Shown in pieces: positions 23,084 to 32,228 of a DNA stretch of 64,000 nt. The translations under genes and the position numbers were made by a program. Source of the stretch: JAUSFM01 sp964343705 (GTDB lineage: Archaea; Nanobdellota; Nanobdellia; Woesearchaeales; UBA12501); contig CAYFJX010000004.1 of NCBI GenBank assembly GCA_964343705.1, forward strand, positions 106,522-170,521, written 5' to 3'. The first letter of the stretch is position 1. Each line of letters starts with the position of its first letter. The notes beneath the pieces were generated by a model that saw only the letters and a list, made by a program, of their open reading frames with translations, did not search any database and was not told the DNA's origin.

Positions 23084-24343
23084 ATGAATAAGCGTATTAA
23101 GATACAAGACAACCGTATTCGAGCACAAAGGCAAAATGGAACTACAGAGGGTTCAGTGCTCATTGACTTTTTCAAGGAAAAATGGGGTTATTTTGCAGCA
23201 ACTGGAGCTCTTATTGCATTACTAGCTGGTGGAATATACGCTCTTGGGGGAAAATCACCATCAGAGGTGTGGGATGAACAATTCCCAGCAGTGGCAACTG
23301 TGCAATGTGGTGATTCAACATGTCTTGATATTAGTGATTATGTCAAAGGAGAGAATCTTATTCAAATTCCACAAGGGGATTATTCAATATTCTTTGTAAC
23401 CGATGTGCACTCAGACGCTGGACAACTTAAAGATATATTTGAACAAAATGATCTTGTAGCACGCTTAGAATCAGGTGATTATGTTGTTATACAGGGAGAT
23501 ATGATTGATACAAAATTTATCTACACACGAGTTCCAGGACCAATTCCTGGAAAACACGTTGTACAACGAAAAATTGATGACGACACTGTAGCATTTTATG
23601 AAGTTAGTCAACCAAAAGAAATGGGCCAAGACAAAGCAGTAATAAAATTCTTGCAAGCAGTACAAGAACAGCACCCACAAAATCTTGTTGTACTTCGGGG
23701 TAACCACGAAGAAATTGCAGTACAATACTACAAGCGGATTGCAGAAATTGCAGACCGTCATGATCTCTCATTTGAAGACGCAGTTACTGCAGTTGCAAAA
23801 GGTTTAGTTGGTGTGCCTCAGGATTCGATGCTAGCAAATGAAAACGCGCGCATGCCAAAAGCTCCTGGGTTATTTCGTTCACAACTTGACCTTCTTAACT
23901 TTGACTTTGTCACACGAATGAGTGAAGCTGACTATGACTTTCTTGAAGCATTGCCTCATGGAGTTGTTTTTGGCAATGGTGTTGCAGCATTCCACGCCAA
24001 ATGTCCACTGAGTCTTGAAGATCTTGAAGGTGTGTACCGAGGACGAGAATTAGATCGTTCTTCATACAAAACAACAGCATCAGAGTATACAACCTTGTGG
24101 CAACGTGAAGGTTCATGTGATCTTCCAGGTGTAACACTAGTACTTAATGGTCATTCAGAACCACAAGAATTCAAGCATGGATACGATGCGGAACGAGGTA
24201 TTGCAATCCAAAAAGATCGTGTTATCTTTGCGTCAGGAACACATGGTGTACATTCAAAAGAACAGATTGTAAAACTTAAGGGTGATCAATCCTACACTCC
24301 TGCAGCATTGCAATCAGGTCAAGAACTTGTAGCAGTACAATAA
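23084..24343 (+). CDS. membrane-anchored calcineurin-like phosphoesterase
   Basis: A 419 aa protein. A transmembrane helix (about residues 36-54: GYFAATGALIALLAGGIYALG) anchors a metallophosphoesterase domain. Motifs run in order: FFVTDVHSD, VVIQGDMID, VVLRGNHEE and LVLNGHSEP, covering the D-x-H, GD, GNHE and GH metal ligands. It should hydrolyse a phosphoester outside or at the membrane; the substrate is not evident. The TATA box GTTTAAATG precedes it. Confidence 0.88.
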   Translation: MNKRIKIQDNRIRAQRQNGTTEGSVLIDFFKEKWGYFAATGALIALLAGGIYALGGKSPSEVWDEQFPAVATVQCGDSTCLDISDYVKGENLIQIPQGDYSIFFVTDVHSDAGQLKDIFEQNDLVARLESGDYVVIQGDMIDTKFIYTRVPGPIPGKHVVQRKIDDDTVAFYEVSQPKEMGQDKAVIKFLQAVQEQHPQNLVVLRGNHEEIAVQYYKRIAEIADRHDLSFEDAVTAVAKGLVGVPQDSMLANENARMPKAPGLFRSQLDLLNFDFVTRMSEADYDFLEALPHGVVFGNGVAAFHAKCPLSLEDLEGVYRGRELDRSSYKTTASEYTTLWQREGSCDLPGVTLVLNGHSEPQEFKHGYDAERGIAIQKDRVIFASGTHGVHSKEQIVKLKGDQSYTPAALQSGQELVAVQ

Positions 24344-24345
24344 TT

Positions 24346-24549
24346 CTACACATCAACAGCAACAGCGCGATTCCAAAACCACGTAAACGCACTGATAATA
24401 ATTATGGAAAGAACCACAGCTTCAATACTATGCAAGACAACGGTCTTAATCAGTGTTGTGCCAAACATACCTGTCTTCTTAAAATAGAAAAAGATAATGC
24501 CCATCATAAGCAAGGTCATCAGGCCAAAGTTCTTCATGATTACTTCCAT
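24346..24549 (-). CDS. small two-helix membrane protein
   Basis: A 67 aa protein with two hydrophobic helices (LMTLLMMGIIFFYFKK and EAVVLSIIIISAFTWFW). It converges with the phosphoesterase gene and shares a divergent promoter region with IleRS. An internal ATG four codons in is an alternative start. No family recognised. Confidence 0.65.
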   Translation of the reverse strand: MEVIMKNFGLMTLLMMGIIFFYFKKTGMFGTTLIKTVVLHSIEAVVLSIIIISAFTWFWNRAVAVDV

Positions 24550-24626
24550 GTGTACTCTTTAATGTTTGCTCTTAATAAATATTTCCTGCCGCAACCTTTT
24601 TAAATCATCTCCCTCAACTCTAGCTC

Positions 24627-27600
24627 ATGAAATCAACACCTAATGAAGGCACTAGTGATCGAGGACCCTTCTTTAGTCCGCGCTATAATGCACCAGAACT
24701 TGAACCACAAATAATGACATTCTGGGAAAAACAAGACACCTACGCAGCACTACAAAAAATGCGAAGCAAAGGAAAAGAGTTCTACTTTCTTGACGGACCC
24801 CCCTACACTAGTGGTCGTGTCCACATTGGAACAGCATGGAATAAATCACTCAAAGACATGGTGCTACGGTACAAACGAATGCAGGGCTTTAATGTGTGGG
24901 ATCGAGCAGGCTATGACATGCATGGTCTTCCCACAGAGCACGCAACAGAAAAAAAACTAGGCATCAAAGGAAAAAAAGGCATACAACACATAGGTGTAAA
25001 AAAATTCATTGACGAATGTAAAACCCTATGCGTAGAAAACATGAAAGTAATGAACAAAGATTTCCAACGCCTTGGAGCTTGGATGGACTTTGACAACGCC
25101 TATCAAACAATTAGCAAAGAATACATGGAAGGTGTTTGGTGGCTGGTAAAAAAAGCACATGACAAAAAACGCTTGTATGAAGGAAAGCGAGCAATGACTT
25201 GGTGCGGGCATTGTGCAACAGCAATAGCTAAACACGAACTAGAATACAAAAACATAACAGATACATCACTCTTTGTAAAATTTCCAGTTAAAGGGAAAGA
25301 AAACACATTTCTTCTTATCTGGACAACAACACCTTGGACAATACCATTCAACCTTGCAGTCATGGTTAATCCAGAACTTGACTACTTAACTGTTGAAGTG
25401 CAAGACGGTGAAGAAAAAGGGCAGCATTGGATACTTGCCAAAGCACTTGCAGGGCCAGTCATGAACATGATTGCAGAACGAAAGTATAAAGTTGTTGAGG
25501 AATACAAGGGAGAAAAACTTGAAGGAATACAATACACTCACCCACTTGAAAAAGATATACCTTACCTCAAAGAAATTGCAAAAGACAAAACTGCCGCAAA
25601 AAAATTACATACTGTTCTCATGAGTAATGAGTATGTAACAACAACTGCAGGAACAGGACTAGTGCACTGCGCACCGGGGTGCGGAGCTGAAGACTATGAA
25701 GTAGGTCACCGCAATGGTCTTCCAGCGTTTAACAACATTAATGACCATGCTGTTTTCGAAAACATGGGTAAGTTTGACAAGCTTGTTGCTAAAAAAGATG
25801 ACTTACAATTTGTAGAACATATTGAAGAATCAGGTTTTCTCCTTGGAAAAACAAAAATAGATCACGATTACCCACACTGTGACCGGTGTCACAAGCCAGT
25901 TGTCTTCAAAGCAACAAAGCAATGGTTCTTCAAAGTTGAAGACCTAAAAAAACAAATGATTGCAGAAAATAAGAAAATAGGTTGGGTACCTGAAGCAGCA
26001 TTCAACGCGTTCAATTCATGGCTAGAAAACCTACGTGATAATTCTATAACAAAACAACGATACTGGGGAACAGCAATTCCAGTATGGCGATGTGAAAAAG
26101 AAGATTGTGAAAAATACGACGTGTTTGGATCTGTTGCAGAACTTGAAAAAGCAGCAAAAACAACAGTCAAAGACATGCATAAGCCTGCAATTGATGAGGT
26201 AACAGTACCTTGTGAGTGTGGCGGTACAAAAAAACGACTTCCTGACATTCTTGACGTTTGGGTAGATGCGGGTTCAGCATCATGGAACTGCCTTGACTAT
26301 CCAGCAAGTGATAAGAATTTCAAACTCTGGCCTGCTGAATTCATTATGGAGGGTAAGGATCAAATACGTGGTTGGTTTAACTTGCTTATGGTTGGCTCAA
26401 TCATAGCACTTGATAAGCCTTCATTCAAGAACTGTTACATGCATGGCTTTGTGCAAGATGCTCTCGGCAGAAAAATGTCAAAAAGCTTGGGCAATGTTAT
26501 AAGTCCTTACGAAGTTATTGATGAGTATGGTGCAGACACATTCCGTTATTATAGTATAGGCGGGTGTCCCCCAGCAACAGACCTCAAATACAACTTTGAG
26601 GATATGAAACTAAAACACAAGAACCTCATGGTATTGTGGAACTTACACAAGTATGTGTTAGACATAAGTAGAACAATGGGTGTTTTGCCTTCTGACATTG
26701 ACGAAAAGACAATGGCAAAAAGTGTTGAAGAGAAATACATGCTTTCCTATCTTAACAACACTTTAAAGAAATTAACACAAGCTCATGACACTTATGCACT
26801 CAATGAAATCCCTTGGCTTGTTGAAGGGCTCTTCCTAGAACTTTCACGAACATACATTCAACTTATCAGAGAAAAAACAGTGCTTGGTACTAATGAAGAA
26901 AAACAAGCAGTACTCTTTGTTTTATCAAAGACAATGCTTGAAACACTTAAACTATTTGCACCTGTTGCTCCCTTTATCAGTGAAGCAATGTATCAGAACA
27001 TGCGACACGAATTCGGTGAAAAATGGTCACAACCTGACAGTATACATCATTGTGACTGGCCAAAGGTTGAAACAAAACTAATCGATGATACTTGTGAAGA
27101 ACAAGTAACTACAACAAAAAATGTTATGCAAGCGATACTCCATTCACGAGAAAAAGCACAGCTTGGATTGAGGTGGCCTGTCAAAAGTGTTACTGTATCC
27201 GCAACAGACAAAAAAGTACGTGACGCTCTTGAAGCACTGCAAGATATTGTTAAAAATCATACCAACATAAAAGAACTCATTGTTGTCGAAAAATTGGAAG
27301 GAGCAAGTGCAAGTGTTAAAGGAGACTATGACAAAATACAACCAGACTTTGAAGACAAGTCAGCAGAAATCATAGCACAACTTTCAATTGACAGTCCTGA
27401 AACAATACTAGGTCACATTGACAAAGAAGGAAAGCATATTATCAAGATAAAAGGTGATGAATTTGCAATCACCAAAAAGCATCTTATCATTGAACGAGAA
27501 GCACCGCCTCACTTTGTAATTTCCGACTGCAAAGAAGGTGTTGTCTACTTGGATAAAACTAGAACTGACGAACTTGACGCAGAAGGTTTTGCACGGGAAC

Positions 27601-27845
27601 TTATGCGCCGTATACAATCCCTACGAAAAAAAGCAGGCTTGGAAAAACGAGACTCTGTTACCATGTTTATTCAAACACGTGGTGACATGGCAGAACGGGT
27701 TGGTGTCTGGAAAAAACACATTGCAGAAAAAGTTGGAGCAACACAACTGAATATATCTAGTAATGAACCTGCAAACAAACATGAACATCACAGTCTTGAA
27801 AAAATTAAAGGCGAACAATTCGACGTATTCTTTGATGTTGTTTAG
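24627..27845 (+). CDS. ileS: isoleucine--tRNA ligase
   Basis: A 1072 aa class I synthetase that charges tRNA-Ile. The HIGH region is YTSGRVHIGTAWNK and the KMSKS region is GRKMSKSLGNVI. The CP1 editing domain is present (TTAGTGLVHCAPGCGAEDYE). The zinc-ribbon HCDRCH-like motif (YPHCDRCHKP) and a second CxxC group (PCECGG) are seen in the middle. The C-terminal anticodon and tail domains are complete. TATA box TTTTTAAAT lies about 25 bp before the ATG, so the mRNA is probably leaderless. The archaeal/eukaryotic subtype is supported by the length and WVDAGSASWN. Confidence 0.97.
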   Translation: MKSTPNEGTSDRGPFFSPRYNAPELEPQIMTFWEKQDTYAALQKMRSKGKEFYFLDGPPYTSGRVHIGTAWNKSLKDMVLRYKRMQGFNVWDRAGYDMHGLPTEHATEKKLGIKGKKGIQHIGVKKFIDECKTLCVENMKVMNKDFQRLGAWMDFDNAYQTISKEYMEGVWWLVKKAHDKKRLYEGKRAMTWCGHCATAIAKHELEYKNITDTSLFVKFPVKGKENTFLLIWTTTPWTIPFNLAVMVNPELDYLTVEVQDGEEKGQHWILAKALAGPVMNMIAERKYKVVEEYKGEKLEGIQYTHPLEKDIPYLKEIAKDKTAAKKLHTVLMSNEYVTTTAGTGLVHCAPGCGAEDYEVGHRNGLPAFNNINDHAVFENMGKFDKLVAKKDDLQFVEHIEESGFLLGKTKIDHDYPHCDRCHKPVVFKATKQWFFKVEDLKKQMIAENKKIGWVPEAAFNAFNSWLENLRDNSITKQRYWGTAIPVWRCEKEDCEKYDVFGSVAELEKAAKTTVKDMHKPAIDEVTVPCECGGTKKRLPDILDVWVDAGSASWNCLDYPASDKNFKLWPAEFIMEGKDQIRGWFNLLMVGSIIALDKPSFKNCYMHGFVQDALGRKMSKSLGNVISPYEVIDEYGADTFRYYSIGGCPPATDLKYNFEDMKLKHKNLMVLWNLHKYVLDISRTMGVLPSDIDEKTMAKSVEEKYMLSYLNNTLKKLTQAHDTYALNEIPWLVEGLFLELSRTYIQLIREKTVLGTNEEKQAVLFVLSKTMLETLKLFAPVAPFISEAMYQNMRHEFGEKWSQPDSIHHCDWPKVETKLIDDTCEEQVTTTKNVMQAILHSREKAQLGLRWPVKSVTVSATDKKVRDALEALQDIVKNHTNIKELIVVEKLEGASASVKGDYDKIQPDFEDKSAEIIAQLSIDSPETILGHIDKEGKHIIKIKGDEFAITKKHLIIEREAPPHFVISDCKEGVVYLDKTRTDELDAEGFARELMRRIQSLRKKAGLEKRDSVTMFIQTRGDMAERVGVWKKHIAEKVGATQLNISSNEPANKHEHHSLEKIKGEQFDVFFDVV

Positions 27846-27918
27846 GTAAACTTTTTATAGTCAAAACACTCAAATTCTAAAAAAAAGGTTTTATAGTTAC
27901 AAAAAAGGTGATAGGCAC

Positions 27919-29721
27919 ATGGTACAAGAACGATTTGATAGACGTATTTTCTTATTTGCGCTTGCTGTTGCAGCGGTCATGTTTTTTTCTGGAGCATTTG
28001 ATTCTAGCGACCCAACAGGGCTTGTTGTCGAGGATAGTGCTTTTGAAGAAGCAGATGAAGGCAATGATATAACTGGTAATGCAGCAAAGCGGCGACGTCG
28101 TAGCAAGAGCGCTGCTAATCTCGCAATGCTTGGTGGTGGCAAAGGATTTAAGATACCCACAGGCAAAGTTGGTCCTCGTAAGAAAAAAGTTCTAAAAAGA
28201 TGTAAAGTTGATAAGCACTGTTCTGAAAAGCAAGCATGTAGGTTTGGCTTGACCAAGCGTGTGTGTAAAAAGGTAAAAGGTAAGAGAAAGTGTACTCCTG
28301 CATCAAAGCGAAATTTTCTAAAAGCAGGAAAAAACGCAAAGCTTGCTTGCAGATCAAAATTAGGAAGAAATTATCCGTGTGAAAGATCCAGTCAATGTAG
28401 GTCTAAGTATGCATGTGTTAAAGGACGATGTAAAAGTGCGAAAGGTGTTGGAGGAGGCAAACTCAATATTAAAGTACCTAAATCTGTTCTTCTAGCACAA
28501 CAAGCAGCGCGACAGACAAATGGTGCATGTAAAAAATTAGATCAGCGTGTTGTTATTAATAAAATCTCGCATAGGTGCGTAGATGTTAATGGCAAAAAAC
28601 TTTGGAAAAAGCGTATTGGTGAAAAATGCGCTGCTGACAATGAATGCCGACCTGATAACAAGTGTGACAGTGGAAAGTGCCTTGGGCCTGCAGGATTTGA
28701 ATGCTATTCTGACAAAGAGTGTGTTCAAGGACTAAGCTGTGCTATTGCAGAAGGTGCTAAGACTGGCAAGTGTGCTGTACCTGTTCAAGCTCCACCAGCT
28801 GAGGAAGAGGAGCCTGTAGCTGTGATTGCTTGTGAGGACCATGATGCTCATAAAGGCACTCTTGCACAGCAAGCACTTGAAAAGTCAAAAGTTACCTTTG
28901 GACCTAAGAAAACCTACGATGATAAATGTGATCATCGTCAAGGTCATGAAGACAAAGTACAAGAACGCATCTGTAGGAACAACATGGTTAGTTTCGATGT
29001 TTACGACTGCAACCAGATGGGTAAAACCTGTAAAGATGGTGCATGTGTAGAAAAAGAACAACCTGTAGTTGGACAAGCTGCAGAAAACTTTGAAGCACCC
29101 CCACCAGCAGAACAACAAGAACCTGTTGAAGCTGCAGAGCCTGAACCAGAACCTGCCCCTGCTTGTAGTGACACTGAAGAAGAAGCAGGTAATCTTGCTG
29201 AATATGGTAAAATATATACTGCACCTGCTGGTGTTACAACTGGAATGGGTGGTCAAGGCGGTCCTGTGGTCACATTAACCGATGAATGTTCTGACGCAAA
29301 CACACTTCAAGAGTTCTATTGCACACGAAGTGTAGATGGGAATAGTTATGTGACTGATGAAGAAAGCCATGCATGTGGTGAAGGAAAAGTATGTGAAGCA
29401 GGTGCGTGCGTTGATGCGCCTGAACCTGAACCATTCTGCCGTGATGAAGGTCGCACTGTGGTAAATCTTACAGGTTCCTTCCTCAAACATCAATGTAAGT
29501 TTGGTATGAAATCATTCTTAACTTGTCAGGGGAATAATACTAATGAGAGATTGTCTAATTGCGAACATGGTTGTAATGCTGAAACAGGACTGTGTAATGG
29601 AGTATCACCAGCAGGCGCAGTAGTTGGTGTACAAGAAGGAACAGGAAGTACCAAGACAGCATTGCTGTTTGCACTTGCAATTGCAGCAGTTGGATTGTAT
29701 TTCCATAGAACAAAAGATTAA
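27919..29721 (+). CDS. large cysteine-rich surface protein with two membrane anchors
   Basis: A 600 aa protein with an N-terminal hydrophobic segment (FLFALAVAAVMFFSGAF) followed by PTGLVVED and later ITGNAA. The body contains about ten Cys-rich modules of the type CxxDxxCxxxxxCxxGxC (KCAADNECRPDNKCDSGKC), reminiscent of disulfide-knot modules in secreted proteins, separated by Pro/Glu linkers. The C-terminus reads PAGAVVGVQEGTG, a hydrophobic helix, then YFHRTKD. AAGGTGATAGGCAC precedes the ATG. It is probably exposed outside; adhesion or envelope roles are guesses. Confidence 0.82.
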   Translation: MVQERFDRRIFLFALAVAAVMFFSGAFDSSDPTGLVVEDSAFEEADEGNDITGNAAKRRRRSKSAANLAMLGGGKGFKIPTGKVGPRKKKVLKRCKVDKHCSEKQACRFGLTKRVCKKVKGKRKCTPASKRNFLKAGKNAKLACRSKLGRNYPCERSSQCRSKYACVKGRCKSAKGVGGGKLNIKVPKSVLLAQQAARQTNGACKKLDQRVVINKISHRCVDVNGKKLWKKRIGEKCAADNECRPDNKCDSGKCLGPAGFECYSDKECVQGLSCAIAEGAKTGKCAVPVQAPPAEEEEPVAVIACEDHDAHKGTLAQQALEKSKVTFGPKKTYDDKCDHRQGHEDKVQERICRNNMVSFDVYDCNQMGKTCKDGACVEKEQPVVGQAAENFEAPPPAEQQEPVEAAEPEPEPAPACSDTEEEAGNLAEYGKIYTAPAGVTTGMGGQGGPVVTLTDECSDANTLQEFYCTRSVDGNSYVTDEESHACGEGKVCEAGACVDAPEPEPFCRDEGRTVVNLTGSFLKHQCKFGMKSFLTCQGNNTNERLSNCEHGCNAETGLCNGVSPAGAVVGVQEGTGSTKTALLFALAIAAVGLYFHRTKD

Positions 29722-29845
29722 TTTCTTTTTTTTCTTACTTTTTCTTTTTACTTTTTCTACCTTAGCATTTTCATAAACTTTATAAAGACAAATGCCCATA
29801 AAGACGTAAAAGGTTTTAATTAATTCAAAAAAAGGTGATGGAAGC

Positions 29846-30925
29846 ATGGATGATAGAGAATTTGTAAAATATACATTTCTAATTGTTGCTGCTGTTGCAG
29901 TTGTTGGACTTCTTAATTCTGGCAGTTCAATGACTGGAATGTTGTCATTGGAGAAGTTCACTGGCTTGCAAGCAAAAGAAAATTGTAAAGACTTATTTAG
30001 TGTTATGGACAAAGCATGTATTGATGCAAAGCCTACTGATGAGTGCTTAGCTTCGCGTAAAGCATTAGAAGCTGCTGGTTGTATTAAGCCGGCAACAAAA
30101 TTGCCTAAGTTAGCTGTGGCTGATGCTGGCAGTAAAGAAGTTGTAAAGTCAGCAAAAACAAAAAAAGTCGCACCTCTAAAATATGAGAGATACCGAGGCG
30201 CTCCAGCAAAGAAACCTTCTTCCTACGCACGTGCAAAAGCTGCTCGAGCTCCAGCAAAGAAATTAGGAACAAAAGGGGAAAAGAAAGTTCGACCAAAAAT
30301 TGGGAAAAACCCTGCATTTAAGTCAGCGTACAAAAAACCAACAAGTACCATGGGCACTGTAAAAGGTAAAGCTGTTCGACGTCAGGCTGCTAAAAAACCT
30401 GTTCGAAAGTACAGCAAAAGAACCTGTGATTCTGTGCATATGATGACTGCTAAGGTTTGTGACGAAAATAAAGCATCATTTAGCAAGGCAAAGTGCGAAG
30501 ATCAAATGGCACACTACAATACTAAATGTGGTGGTGTAGCAGGTGCAAAGTCATTTGGTGAAGCTGCTGAAAAAGCTCCTGAAGCTAAAAAAGAAGAGAA
30601 AAAGGAAGCTGCATCAAGTGGTGCTTCTGGTCCATCTGGATCTCCTAGTGCTGATGCTCCTGAGCCTAAGAAAGAAGAAGCTGCTGCTGAAGAAAAAGAG
30701 GAAGCTGCTCCTGAAGCTGAAGAAGAATCTGAAGAAGCTGCTAATGCAACCGTGAGTGCTTCATCTCCTAATGCAACAGGTCCAACCGGTGCAGTAGTTG
30801 CTGCTGGAGAAGGAAGTGGTGACTTTAGCAATGCTCTCTTTGCAGTATTGATTGGTGTTGTTGGATTGTTCTTGTACTCTACAAGAAATCAACGAAACAC
30901 TCGGCGACGTCGAAGACGACGCTAA
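29846..30925 (+). CDS. surface-type protein with Lys-rich and Ala/Glu-rich low complexity
   Basis: A 359 aa protein starting DDREFVKYTFLIVAAVAVVG, the same anchor as the small paralogs at 16652-17275, then SMTGML. Two short Cys regions (ENCKD...KACIDAK..DECL; RTCDS...KVCDE...AKCEDQ...TKCGG) flank a very basic middle with repeated PAKK motifs. The C-terminal part is Ala/Glu-rich, then PTGAVVAAGEGSG, a hydrophobic helix and an Arg-rich tail (RRRRRRR). AAGGTGATGGAAGC precedes the ATG. Confidence 0.8.
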   Translation: MDDREFVKYTFLIVAAVAVVGLLNSGSSMTGMLSLEKFTGLQAKENCKDLFSVMDKACIDAKPTDECLASRKALEAAGCIKPATKLPKLAVADAGSKEVVKSAKTKKVAPLKYERYRGAPAKKPSSYARAKAARAPAKKLGTKGEKKVRPKIGKNPAFKSAYKKPTSTMGTVKGKAVRRQAAKKPVRKYSKRTCDSVHMMTAKVCDENKASFSKAKCEDQMAHYNTKCGGVAGAKSFGEAAEKAPEAKKEEKKEAASSGASGPSGSPSADAPEPKKEEAAAEEKEEAAPEAEEESEEAANATVSASSPNATGPTGAVVAAGEGSGDFSNALFAVLIGVVGLFLYSTRNQRNTRRRRRRR

Positions 30926-30994
30926 CTTTTTTTTCTTTTTCTATCTCTACTACAACAATATTAATAAACACTCTGAGCTTCCCTTTTCTTGGTG

Positions 30995-31747
30995 ATGGAA
31001 CTGGAAGAGTGGAAACCCCAACAAAATCAAGAGAATAAGGTTATTTCTAACGCTATAAAGCAGACTGAAAAAGCAGATATTAAGAAGTTTGGCAAGCTTG
31101 TTCCTACTCTTATTGAGAAAGGCATTGATAGTATTAATCTTTCTATGTTTGATGACAAAACAAAACAAGCACTCCTTAATGAAGTTGGGGATGAATGTCT
31201 CAGAAAAGGCAAGGTTAATGAGGCAGTCAAAGCATACTTGTTTGCAGGCAGTACTGATCGACTTGTTGCTATTGGGGAAAACTATGAAAACATGAGTATG
31301 TACAGCAATGCTATTGAAATGTACGTGCTTGGTAAAGCAAAAAATCACTTGGAAAAAATAGGTGACAAGTGTATTAAGGAAGCAAAATTTGCAGATGCAA
31401 TCAAAGCGCTTCACCATTCAGGAAGCAAACAAAAGCTTGCGTTTGTCGGTGATGAATGCGTAAAGCGTGGTAAATGGGATTTTGCTCTCGAAATCTTTAG
31501 TATTCTTGGTGATAAAAAGAAACTGATTGAACTAGGTGATCAATGCAGTAAAAGCCCCTTGTATAGTTATGCTTCACGCGCGTATGAGCTTGCAGGGGAC
31601 AAGGAAAAGTTAAGCACACTCGGTGATCAATGCCTTCGGGAAGGTCTTATAAAGACAGCCTATAAAATCTATGAAACTGCAGGCAATGCCACCATGGTGA
31701 CGTTTATTCGCGAAAATTTCATGCAAGAAAAGCCTTCTGCCCCCTGA
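30995..31747 (+). CDS. helical repeat protein (TPR/SEL1-like)
   Basis: A 250 aa protein built from about five repeats of 33 residues with the pattern LxxxGDxCxxxGxxxxAxxAYxxAGxxxKL (GDECLRKGKVNEAVKAY, GDKCIKEAKFADAIKAL, GDECVKRGKWDFALEIF, GDQCLREGLIKTAYKIY). Such arrays make protein-binding superhelices; the GDxC beginning is related to coatomer/TPR-like repeats. The start is ATG 30995, about 26 bp after the TATA box TTAATAAAC (leaderless). No operon partner. Confidence 0.8.
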   Translation: MELEEWKPQQNQENKVISNAIKQTEKADIKKFGKLVPTLIEKGIDSINLSMFDDKTKQALLNEVGDECLRKGKVNEAVKAYLFAGSTDRLVAIGENYENMSMYSNAIEMYVLGKAKNHLEKIGDKCIKEAKFADAIKALHHSGSKQKLAFVGDECVKRGKWDFALEIFSILGDKKKLIELGDQCSKSPLYSYASRAYELAGDKEKLSTLGDQCLREGLIKTAYKIYETAGNATMVTFIRENFMQEKPSAP

Positions 31748-31798
31748 TATGCTCTCTGCCAAATAAATCTTTATAAATGTCCTGCTGTTTGCACAAAT

Positions 31799-31993
31799 AT
31801 GTTTTTTAAAAGGCAAAGCAAAGTAGAAAAGCTCGGGAAATGCTTAGGGTTCTTGTTTAGTTTTTCTCTTTTTACCACTATCTTCCACTGGGTTTCAAGC
31901 CATTCTACTCATGCGCCCTCACTTATCCAAGCAGGTGTTATTACCTGCCTTATTATCTTATTTGGCTACTTACTCAAGGAGGTACTGGCATGA
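31799..31993 (+). CDS. small membrane protein (SxtJ-type, carbamoyltransferase locus)
   Basis: A 64 aa protein with two hydrophobic helices (GFLFSFSLFTTIFHW and LIQAGVITCLIILFGYLL). It overlaps the next gene by 4 bp (ATGA). In bacteria, carbamoyltransferase genes of this type travel with small SxtJ-like membrane proteins; I infer the same here from position and size. Confidence 0.65.
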   Translation: MFFKRQSKVEKLGKCLGFLFSFSLFTTIFHWVSSHSTHAPSLIQAGVITCLIILFGYLLKEVLA

Positions 31994-32220
31994 GCTTTTT
32001 CAAAGGTGTTAAACAAGGGATGAAATTCTTTGGTGAATGCATTAGCACAATCATAACCTCCACTCTCCTAGCACTAGTCTATATTTTTGGTGTGGGCTTT
32101 ACAGCAATTCTTGCAAAGCTTCTGGGAAAGAAACTCTTGCCTAAACAATCAGGCACAACGTACTGGTCTGATACAACAATGGGAACAGAAGATAAAGAAC
32201 ATTATCATCGTCAATTTTGA
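31990..32220 (+). CDS. small membrane protein ending YWxxx...RQF
   Basis: A 76 aa protein with a hydrophobic centre (STIITSTLLALVYIFGVGFTAILA) and a C-terminus TTYWSDTTM...HYHRQF. Proteins with this layout commonly sit just before NodU-type carbamoyltransferase genes in glycan or natural-product clusters. Co-translated with both neighbours. The molecular role is unknown. Confidence 0.68.
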   Translation: MSFFKGVKQGMKFFGECISTIITSTLLALVYIFGVGFTAILAKLLGKKLLPKQSGTTYWSDTTMGTEDKEHYHRQF

Positions 32221-32228
32221 GGTTACAC

